Below the pieces are notes generated by a model. The model searched no databases. It saw nothing but the letters and a program-made list of their open reading frames with translations, and was not told the DNA's origin. From a virus: 20,177 nucleotides of DNA. Both the position numbers and the translations under genes were made by a program. Of this stretch, positions 1-5,717 are shown in pieces. The DNA lies in the IMG/VR virus record IMGVR_UViG_3300042312_000512, positions 1 through 20,177 of that record; one strand, given 5' to 3'. The first letter of the stretch is position 1. The number at the start of each line of letters is the position of its first letter.

Positions 1-251
1 ACGGTGACGCAGGTTTTGAGCGCACCTTCGAACTGCTGCACTTCGATGAGCGCTCGGGCCAGTGCCTTCGGCGGCGTGGTGGTGTCGCCCAGCTTCACCC
101 CGGTGGTGGTGCCGAAGCCGATGGTCGGCACATCGCCCTTGACCGGAATGACCGCGCGGTCGGTGTAGCCCTCGTGCAGCACGATGCCGACCAGCGCGGC
201 GGCGGACAGCGTCAGCGCGGCGACGGTGCGTCGCTGTGGTGGCCGGGTCAT
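1..251 (-). CDS. Phage lysozyme (GH24-type endolysin) with N-terminal signal-anchor, partial
   Basis: This is a peptidoglycan-degrading lysis enzyme. Its 3' end lies beyond the left edge, and 83 complete codons are visible. The start ATG at 251 overlaps the upstream holin stop (ATGA) and has GGAG eight bases upstream. Residues 9-26 form a mildly hydrophobic Ala/Leu/Val segment (TVAALTLSAAALVGIVLH) preceded by Arg residues. This resembles the signal-anchor-release segments of R21-type endolysins, so Sec-dependent export and later release from the membrane is the inference. The catalytic-loop signature HEGY (Glu27), then GDVPTIGFGTTTG (residues 39-51), matches family GH24, with Glu27 as the expected general acid. 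The canonical spacing Glu-x8-Asp/Cys-x5-Thr is not met: position 36 is Pro and the nearest Asp is Asp40, three before Thr43. The C-terminal half cannot be judged. Confidence 0.88.
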   Translation of the reverse strand, partial: MTRPPQRRTVAALTLSAAALVGIVLHEGYTDRAVIPVKGDVPTIGFGTTTGVKLGDTTTPPKALARALIEVQQFEGALKTCVT

Positions 252-475
252 CGGTGCATCTCCGGCTGCGCCACCAAGCGGGCGATGGCCGCGCCGATGC
301 TGGCGCTGAAAGCCAGCAGGACGAACACGCCACGCGGCAGCACGTCACCGAACAGCGGCACCACCACTTCCGCCGCCGTGAAGAGGGCCGCGACGATGGA
401 CAGACGAATACTCCAGGCGCAGCGCGCGACTCGCCGCCAGTCGTCCAGCAGGCAGAGCTTCGGCGGGGCGGTCAT
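248..475 (-). CDS. Two-TM holin-like membrane protein (75 aa)
   Basis: This small inner-membrane protein is probably the holin that times lysis by permeabilising the cytoplasmic membrane. Two hydrophobic segments are visible, about residues 23-43 and 47-67, joined by a short loop containing LPRG. The N-terminus holds a DDWRRV motif and an Arg/Trp-rich stretch (residues 11-22). It resembles the DUF7940 group of short phage holin-like proteins, an assignment from memory of the pattern and not a search. The ATG at 475 overlaps the stop of the upstream 100-residue protein (ATGA), and its own stop overlaps the lysozyme start, so translation of all three is probably coupled. The family name is moderately sure, and the membrane topology and lysis context are stronger. 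Confidence 0.75.
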   Translation of the reverse strand: MTAPPKLCLLDDWRRVARCAWSIRLSIVAALFTAAEVVVPLFGDVLPRGVFVLLAFSASIGAAIARLVAQPEMHR

Positions 476-774
476 GGAGCACCGCCCAGCAGCTTGAGCT
501 TGATGGCGGCACCGACCAGCAACGCGGCCAGGATGCCGGTGGTCACGACCTTGACGGTGGTCTGCCACGCGGTGCGGCGCGCATCACGCCACGCTTCGAG
601 CAGATCGCGCAGTTCGTGGATGTCTTTCGCAGCGTGGCCGCTCTCAAGGCCCAGATGGGCGAGGCAGCGCTCGGCTCCCCGTTCGGCAGCGCGTTCGAGC
701 AGATCGTCGAAGTTCTCCTTGCGCAGCAGGAGCAGGCTTTCCACGAGGGTGGCGGGTTGGTGTTCTTCGGTCAT
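472..774 (-). CDS. Small phage protein with C-terminal membrane anchor, lysis-region (100 aa)
   Basis: This is the first gene of the lysis group. Residues 14-67 are charged and predicted helical (LLLLRKENFDDLLERAAERGAE, then DIHELRDLLEAW). Residues about 72-91 form one transmembrane helix, followed by a short basic tail. The pattern AWRDARRTAW just before the membrane segment recalls a recurring phage family (DUF6127-like, from memory). Its function is not established. It could be a second holin or antiholin, or a membrane-tethered lysis regulator. The start at 774 is supported by GGAGG six bases upstream, one of the best Shine-Dalgarno sites in the window. That agrees with independent initiation after the 78-base gap and putative terminator upstream. 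Confidence 0.8.
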   Translation of the reverse strand: MTEEHQPATLVESLLLLRKENFDDLLERAAERGAERCLAHLGLESGHAAKDIHELRDLLEAWRDARRTAWQTTVKVVTTGILAALLVGAAIKLKLLGGAP

Positions 775-790
775 TGCGGGCCTCCAGAAA

Positions 791-828
791 TGCGAAACCC
801 GCCGGATGCGCGAGCACCAAGGCGGGTT
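791..828 (-). terminator. Probable weak intrinsic terminator between tail and lysis genes
   Basis: An 8-bp inverted repeat (AACCCGCC at 821-828 and GGCGGGTT at 796-803, read on the minus strand) encloses a loop that can itself pair (GGTGC with GCATC, one G-T wobble), giving a long hairpin. The minus-strand sequence after the stem is TCGCATTTCT, so the T-tract is short and interrupted. It lies in the only sizeable intergenic gap of the left half (775-852). It may attenuate transcription into the lysis genes or act as an RNA-stability hairpin. Confidence 0.5.
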
Positions 829-852
829 CGGGGGTAAACAGGAAGATGGGTT

Positions 853-1074
853 TCAGATTTCGATGATTTCCAGCGGCAGGCTGGGTGCGATGCCCTCGAT
901 GACGTCGTCGCGCACGAACACCTTCTGGCCGATGGCGGCGCTGCCGCGTGCGCGGATCAGGCCACCACCGGGCAAGGCGACGGTGACCACGCCGGAGCCG
1001 ACGCCCACCACCGTGCCCGCCTGCAGCGGCGGGTCGGGGATGAGCTGGCGGAATTGCTCGTAGAGGTTATGCAT
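853..1074 (-). CDS. Small beta-rich tail-tip protein, function unknown (73 aa)
   Basis: I do not recognise this protein firmly. After an N-terminal helix (MHNLYEQFRQLIPDPP) the rest is Val/Gly-rich with alternating hydrophobics (GTVVGVGSGVVTVALPGGG, then GQKVFVRDDVIEGIAP), as in a small SH3 or OB beta-barrel. Such barrels occur as accessory domains on tail hubs and baseplate proteins. The ATG at 1074 lies inside the end of the hub gene and the two overlap by 8 bases, so it is probably translated by reinitiation and acts with the hub; GGGGGTG lies upstream. Being the last tail gene before the lysis group suggests a structural or assembly role at the tail tip. The call rests on position, codon composition and residue pattern only. 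Confidence 0.75.
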   Translation of the reverse strand: MHNLYEQFRQLIPDPPLQAGTVVGVGSGVVTVALPGGGLIRARGSAAIGQKVFVRDDVIEGIAPSLPLEIIEI

Positions 1075-3022
1075 GGCTCTGCACCCCCAGCGTCTGCCAG
1101 ACCTCCGGCATCCCAGCTTCGATCTGCGTGGAGCGCACGAGGCCCAAGCGCGTGACGCTTCCGTCCTGGTACTCGACGAACGCGCCGGGTTCGATGATTC
1201 CCGTCTCCGCCAGCACCGGCAGGCGCAGGCTGACCTCGATCTGCTGCCCGGTGTCGGCCAGCACGGCGATGCCGCGCTGGCGTGCCGCCACCGCCTCGGT
1301 GATGAGGGCATCGACCACCATCGGGGCCAGCACGTCTCCGGCGCTGCCCGCGCGCGTGACCTGCCCGAGGACGCCGATGTCTTGGCCGGACACGAACACG
1401 CGGTTGTACGCGGGCAGCTCCCGCCAGCGCAGCGACTCGCGGGCGACGGCGTCCACCGGCAGCACGAAGTCGGGTGTGACGGTGGCCCAGTCCCACGGCG
1501 CTGCCGGATAGCGGTGGCGCACGCGGATACTCTGGTCGGAGGGGTGCGGGATCAGGTAGCCGCCGACCGCGCTGGCGATGGCGACCAAGGCCTCGATCCA
1601 CGTCCCCTGTTTGGTGAACACTCCAGCCGGGACGTTCCAGTCGGTGAGGCCCCAATCGATGTTCCAGCCCAGCGGGATGCCGTTGATCGTGAGCACGTCG
1701 TCCATCAGTTGCCGCGCCGTGCGTGCTTGCGGCTGCTGGAAGTTCATCACCGGCGCGTAGGGCGCGGCCAACACGGCGTTGCGCCCACGGCCCGAGACGC
1801 GAATGCTCGCGTCGCCAAACACGCGCTCACGGCTGATGCTCTCGGCCAGCACACGAAACGACGTGCCGTTGATGCTGGCCACCAGTTCGACCGGGCCCGA
1901 GGCGCTGCTCGGCGCGACGAGGCTTTCGGCCTTGGCGGGCAGTTGCGCGTCGAACCCCCACGTCCAGGACGCCGCGTCGAGCGACAGCGAAAGATTAAAC
2001 ACCGGCACCGGCAGGCCATCGGGCAGCCGATGCAGGGTCACGTTGTTGATCACGAAGTACACCCTCCGGATGGGAACGACCACCGGCTCGCCATCGGGCG
2101 GATCGGTGTGGTTTTCGCAGAAGAACAGCAGATGGGCACCGGCAGGAGCCAGCGCAGCGAACAGCAGATGGCCGCTCGGCGTGTAGCAGCGCGGCGGTTC
2201 GGGCGGCTCGGGAATCACCCAGACGCTGATCCCCGGCGGTGGCGGCACGGCATCCTGATACCGACCGCGCCAACCCACCGGTCGGCGGCTTGCGTTCTGG
2301 AAGTCGGTGCTCTGGCGCCGTGCCAACAGCCGGGCGCTCTGCCAGCGAGCGAACCGACCGGCGCGCTTGGTGCGATCAGCATCCTGATGCGCAAAGTGCG
2401 TGGCGTCGCGCAGACGGGTGGCGTTCTGGAACACGCCTTCCCGCATCGGCGCGACGGGCGTCGCGATCTCGTGGGCGAACCCGGTTGCGCCGTGCAGGCG
2501 CGTCGCCTGCTGTTGGCCCGTGCGGCGTTGCAGCGGCGCGGCCACCAAGACCGGCGGCAGCCGGTGCGCGATGCCGTGTATGGATGTGCCCGCGCGCTGC
2601 CAGACCGCGCCCCAGCCTGCGGGCGTGACAGTGGCATCCTGCTGGCCTTGCACCGCGCTCTCCTCGGTCTGCACGGACTGCTGCCACTCGTGCGCTGTCT
2701 GGCCCACCGTGGGGCGCTGGGTGCGCGACGCGTAGCGCACCTCGCCGGTCAGCACCACGCCGGGCAGGCTCGCCACGCCGACGTTCAGCGGCACGCTCGG
2801 GCGCAGGATGAGCGTGCTGACCGTGAGATTCGGCAGCTCGGCCAGCACGTCCAGCCGCGCAGGCGGGATGAAGTGGATGCTGGCGACCGGCAGCGGCAGC
2901 GTGGCCTGCAGCGTCACATCGTTGCGCGGCGGTACGTAGTCCGCGCCGAAAATCAGATCGGCATCGGTGGCGGCGGGACGGTCGAAGATCAGGTCGACGT
3001 TCTGCCCAGAGTTCGCAGGCAT
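1067..3022 (-). CDS. Large tail-tip hub-like protein with 14-residue repeat insertion (651 aa)
   Basis: This is probably the central tail-tip or baseplate hub protein. Three regions are visible. Residues 1-110 are beta-rich. Residues 113-258 hold a periodic Gln/Arg/Ala-rich array (described separately), followed by a proline-rich linker (PPPPG, PEPPEPP; about 259-277). Residues about 318-651 look like a folded hub: FVINNVTL, a segment with ASINGTSFRVLAESISRERVFG (about 382-403), a Gln/Arg stretch near 428-438, then SAVGGYLIPHPSDQSIRVR (about 484-502) and a C-terminal beta domain. The latter half recalls hub proteins of non-lambda siphophages, by pattern only. The start ATG at 3022 has a weak GGGGTG upstream and lies 16 bases after the preceding broken gene. 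Phage hubs usually exceed 600 residues, so the length is ordinary. Lambda's gpJ has no visible counterpart here. Confidence 0.8.
   Translation of the reverse strand: MPANSGQNVDLIFDRPAATDADLIFGADYVPPRNDVTLQATLPLPVASIHFIPPARLDVLAELPNLTVSTLILRPSVPLNVGVASLPGVVLTGEVRYASRTQRPTVGQTAHEWQQSVQTEESAVQGQQDATVTPAGWGAVWQRAGTSIHGIAHRLPPVLVAAPLQRRTGQQQATRLHGATGFAHEIATPVAPMREGVFQNATRLRDATHFAHQDADRTKRAGRFARWQSARLLARRQSTDFQNASRRPVGWRGRYQDAVPPPPGISVWVIPEPPEPPRCYTPSGHLLFAALAPAGAHLLFFCENHTDPPDGEPVVVPIRRVYFVINNVTLHRLPDGLPVPVFNLSLSLDAASWTWGFDAQLPAKAESLVAPSSASGPVELVASINGTSFRVLAESISRERVFGDASIRVSGRGRNAVLAAPYAPVMNFQQPQARTARQLMDDVLTINGIPLGWNIDWGLTDWNVPAGVFTKQGTWIEALVAIASAVGGYLIPHPSDQSIRVRHRYPAAPWDWATVTPDFVLPVDAVARESLRWRELPAYNRVFVSGQDIGVLGQVTRAGSAGDVLAPMVVDALITEAVAARQRGIAVLADTGQQIEVSLRLPVLAETGIIEPGAFVEYQDGSVTRLGLVRSTQIEAGMPEVWQTLGVQSHA
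2249..2686 (-). repeat. Eleven-unit degenerate 14-residue (42-bp) tandem repeat inside the hub gene
   Basis: Hub residues 113-258 carry a recurring motif, aromatic or His, then Gln, any residue, Ala. It falls at residues 113 (WQQS), 127 (QQDA), 141 (WQRA), 155 (degenerate, LPPV), 170 (QQQA), 184 (HEIA), 198 (FQNA), 212 (HQDA), 227 (WQSA), 241 (FQNA) and 255 (YQDA). Spacing is 14 residues except for two steps of 15. The clearest units are QQQATRLHGATGFA and FQNATRLRDATHFA. At DNA level the copies are diverged, so this is an old protein repeat and not a recent expansion. Confidence 0.8.
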
Positions 3023-3038
3023 CGATCACCCCACGATG

Positions 3039-3433
3039 TCAGCCCAGGAGGGCCGACACCATCCGGGCGTCGCCGCCCAGATAGAGATTGGTGCTGGCGA
3101 GCTTCACGTCGCCCGTGCCATCGGTGCCGCTGCAATCCAGATCGAGCGCCGTCACCTCGTCGCCGTTGACCAGACGCGCCCACGTGGCTATGCCGGTGGC
3201 CGAGATGAGGCCATCCTCCTGCTGGGTGAGCGTTAGCAGCCCATTGAAAACAGTGCCTGCGGGTTTGGTCAGCGCGATCTCGACCAGCATCGCGCTCGTG
3301 GGCGTCGTCGCCGGATTGGGCGGCCGCGCACCCCCGTAGATGCGCAGGCGCGCGGGACTGCTGCCCTGTCGAGGAAGGACAGCGTGCCCGCCAGCCGCGC
3401 CTCGTTGTGCTCTTGGGTGATGGCGACGGTCAT
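3039..3433 (-). pseudogene. Small tail protein gene broken by a one-base frameshift
   Basis: The reading frame starts at ATG 3433 (GGAGG seven bases upstream, ATGA overlap with the preceding gene) and gives MTVAITQEHNEARLAGTLSFLD. After Asp22 it runs into Arg-rich, out-of-frame sequence. In another frame, from about 3365 leftward, the expected continuation reads GSSPARLRIYGGARPPNP, then MLVEIALTKPAG and on to MVSALLG at 3039. Joining the two with one extra base near 3365-3367 gives a coherent product of about 131 residues with uniform G/C-rich third positions. I therefore see a one-base deletion, either genuine or a sequencing/assembly error in the AGGG run. The intact protein would be a small tail-tip structural protein of unknown exact role. 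Internal initiation at ATG 3290 could still give the 83-residue C-terminal part. Confidence 0.75.
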
Positions 3434-4425
3434 GGCATCGCCTCCGGGCGAAGGTTGTCCACGATCACGGCCCGGTACATCTGTCGGTAGTCGGTGCTGA
3501 TCACGGTGTAGCGCTGTGCCGGGTCGATCCACTCGAAGCGGTAGTTGCCCGCCGCATCCGACCAGGCTTCAGCCACCAGCGTGTGCGCGTTCTCGCTGTA
3601 GAGCAGCACCTGCCGCACCAGCGGCTGATCGGGCTGACCCTTTTCCTTGACGGTGCCGGTGATGAGGCCTGCGCCGCCGAAATGGATGTTGCGGCGCGCG
3701 CTGGCCACGTCTCGATGCTGGCGCGGGTGGGTACCGGGTTGGTTCCACTGCTCGGCGTTCGGGCTGTGCAAGCGGCTCAACGCAGCGGCGTGAACGCCGA
3801 CCGGCGGCCCCGCGAGCGCGGCCCGGCAGGCGGTCTCCAGCGCGCGCAGATCGGCAAGGCTCGCGGCACCCGACCACAAGCCGGCCGCAAAGAAGCGCTC
3901 GCTGCCGCTGATGTTGTATTCGTTGCCGTCGGCGTAGTAGCCGACGCCGCCCACGGTGTCCGCCACCCACGAGCGCGCGAACGCCGCTCCCGCCCAGTCG
4001 TTGTTGAGGTAGGCACGGGCAGTGGCCGGGCTGACCACAAGCGCCATGAACTTCGGCGTGCCCCAGGCAGGCCCGCTGCCCACCACGCCGCCCGTGCCGT
4101 TGGCGTACTGGTAGATGGAGCCGTTGGATTCCTGATCCAGGAAGTAATTGCTGCTGTCGGCGAGGGTCTTGTAGAACACCAGCCCGCGACTGACGTGCAT
4201 CACGAAGCCCATCAGCACGAACTCGTCGGACAGGGACAGCGGCGTCGCCAGCGGCCAGGGTTTGTCCTGTCCGAACAATCCGAACAGCGGGAATGGCGTG
4301 GCCACGCCGCCCTGCACGGTGATGGCCCTGCTGCCGACCTGATCCTGCAGTTGCCCGCCCGAGAAATGCAGCGCATCCCACGCCGCCACCGGCGTCAAGG
4401 ACGCCACGCTGTCCCACCACGCCAT
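3430..4425 (-). CDS. Tail-tip protein with LamG-like N-terminus and carboxypeptidase-regulatory-like C-terminus (331 aa)
   Basis: This is probably a surface-exposed tail-tip protein. Residues 1 to about 215 have the alternating, Gly/aromatic-rich look of a concanavalin/LamG-type beta sandwich (for example VMHVSRGLVFYKTLADSSNY, then YYADGNEYNISGSERFFAAGLWSGA). Residues about 253-331 fit a small Ig-like, carboxypeptidase-regulatory-type domain: ITGTVKEKG, VRQVLLYSEN, then a WSDAAGNYRFEWI core and YTVISTDYRQMY. Together these suggest ligand or surface contact, which is inference. The start ATG at 4425 follows GGAGGT at five bases, three bases after the upstream stop. A histidine/asparagine-rich linker (about 215-250) separates the domains. 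The family name is not certain. Confidence 0.8.
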   Translation of the reverse strand: MAWWDSVASLTPVAAWDALHFSGGQLQDQVGSRAITVQGGVATPFPLFGLFGQDKPWPLATPLSLSDEFVLMGFVMHVSRGLVFYKTLADSSNYFLDQESNGSIYQYANGTGGVVGSGPAWGTPKFMALVVSPATARAYLNNDWAGAAFARSWVADTVGGVGYYADGNEYNISGSERFFAAGLWSGAASLADLRALETACRAALAGPPVGVHAAALSRLHSPNAEQWNQPGTHPRQHRDVASARRNIHFGGAGLITGTVKEKGQPDQPLVRQVLLYSENAHTLVAEAWSDAAGNYRFEWIDPAQRYTVISTDYRQMYRAVIVDNLRPEAMP

Positions 4426-4428
4426 GGC

Positions 4429-5700
4429 TTACCTCCACGGCCCGGTGATGTCGAAGGCGATCTGCGCGCCCTCGGTTTCCGAGCTGTACTGCGTCCTGAC
4501 CAGCAGGAACTTCTTGCCCGCCTGACCGACCACGTTGTCGACGATGGTCTGATCCGAGTACGGGCGATCCTGCGGCATCCACAGCATTCCGGGCATCAGG
4601 CCGCGCATGTGGCCCGACTCCTCGCGCACGTAGGTCGGCAGCAGCCACAGACTGAAGTCAGCGCCGTTCGGAAACGGCATCGGCCCACGTCCGCAGACTT
4701 GGCTGGAGTTGTTGGTGTTGAGGGACGTAAGCCCAAAGCGCACCGGGTTGCCGAGCTGGGTGTGATTGCGCAGGAGCACCTTGCCGGTGAAATCGAGCGA
4801 GGAGACCAGCCCATAGCCGTTGTACTGGCCCGGATAGCTCGAATAGCCAGCGCTGCTGTTGCTCCAGTAGATGTCGTCGGCGGCCAGCACCGTCGCGTAG
4901 TCATCGGCGGGCTTGAAGCTGATGAGGTCGCCGAAGCAGTAGCAGTTGCGCCCGTACCAGCCGTATGCGGCGGCATTGGTGACGAACAGGAAGAACAGGC
5001 GGTCGTCGCCGATCAGCACCCAGTTGCGGTTGCCACCGCTGCTGTCGCCGGAGTTGTCGTAGCCGCTGGTGCGGGCGCGGTACCACTTGTACCAACCCCA
5101 CTGGTTGGCCTGCACCTGCTTCCAGTTCTGCGTCGGATTGCTCGGATCGAACGGGGCTTGCGCGCCGACGATGGTGTCGATGTCGGACAGGCCTTCGACG
5201 ATGCCGACGTTAGCCCACTTGGCCCACGTGGTCGTGTAGCCAGGCGTCTTCAGGCTGTCGTCGATCAGCAGCAGGTTCTGCGGCGAGGCGGGGTTCTTGC
5301 TGCGGTACGCCGCCTTGTTCGTGCCCGCGAACGCCTTCTCCCAGCCCAGCGGCGCGACCTTGGCCGAGAGGCTGGTGGCGCTGGTCGCGGGCGACACCGG
5401 CGTGCCGGTGACCGCGTAGGTGAACGTGGTGGCGGTGGTGGCGATGACGCGGAACTGCCCGTTGTACTCGGGCTGCTCGGCTCCGGCGATCTCCACCACC
5501 TGCTCGGGCCGATAAGCGTGGCCCGCGCTGATGGTGGCCGTGGCGATGCCATCGGCGCAGGTCAGCGTGTCGATGGCCTTGAGCGCGAAGCCGTTGACGA
5601 GGCAGGCGTCGAGCATCGTCACCAGATCGCCCCAGTTGTTGGCGATCTGCGGCGCGCCCGTCATCCCGCTGTTGAAGTATTTGACGGTGAGGTCGGTCAT
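4429..5700 (-). CDS. Phage tail-tip structural protein, aromatic-rich (423 aa)
   Basis: I recognise this as a phage tail structural gene by position and style and cannot name a specific family. The N-terminus (MTDLTVKYFNSGMTGAPQ, then NNWGDLVTMLDACLVNGF) is followed by a beta-rich module around residues 45-110 (DTLTCADGIATATISAGHAYR, then YNGQFRVIATTATTFTYAV). A C-terminal half is unusually rich in Trp, Tyr and Asn, including NWKQVQANQWGWYKWYRA and AAAYGWYGRNCYCFGD. Aromatic-rich surfaces of this kind are common in tail fibre or tip proteins that contact sugars, so a receptor-facing role is inferred. The ATG at 5700 was chosen because AAGGA lies eight bases upstream and the preceding stop is 17 bases away. 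Longer in-frame extensions lie within the upstream gene. Confidence 0.78.
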   Translation of the reverse strand: MTDLTVKYFNSGMTGAPQIANNWGDLVTMLDACLVNGFALKAIDTLTCADGIATATISAGHAYRPEQVVEIAGAEQPEYNGQFRVIATTATTFTYAVTGTPVSPATSATSLSAKVAPLGWEKAFAGTNKAAYRSKNPASPQNLLLIDDSLKTPGYTTTWAKWANVGIVEGLSDIDTIVGAQAPFDPSNPTQNWKQVQANQWGWYKWYRARTSGYDNSGDSSGGNRNWVLIGDDRLFFLFVTNAAAYGWYGRNCYCFGDLISFKPADDYATVLAADDIYWSNSSAGYSSYPGQYNGYGLVSSLDFTGKVLLRNHTQLGNPVRFGLTSLNTNNSSQVCGRGPMPFPNGADFSLWLLPTYVREESGHMRGLMPGMLWMPQDRPYSDQTIVDNVVGQAGKKFLLVRTQYSSETEGAQIAFDITGPWR

Positions 5701-5717
5701 TGCTGTTTTCCTTGTAC

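Noticed and set aside
2249-2686. The periodic tract as a CRISPR array or DNA-level repeat
   Set aside because: Copies are far too diverged at DNA level, there are no constant repeats with unique spacers, and the frame is maintained as protein.
1073-3169. A 698-codon plus-strand open frame opposite the hub gene
   Set aside because: It is an Arg/Asp/Gly/His-rich antisense shadow; the minus-strand hub has ordered protein features and proper junctions.
3360-3372. Programmed frameshifting in the broken small tail gene
   Set aside because: No X XXY YYZ heptamer is present at the junction (GACAGGGCAGCAG), and the required shift is explained more simply by a one-base loss.
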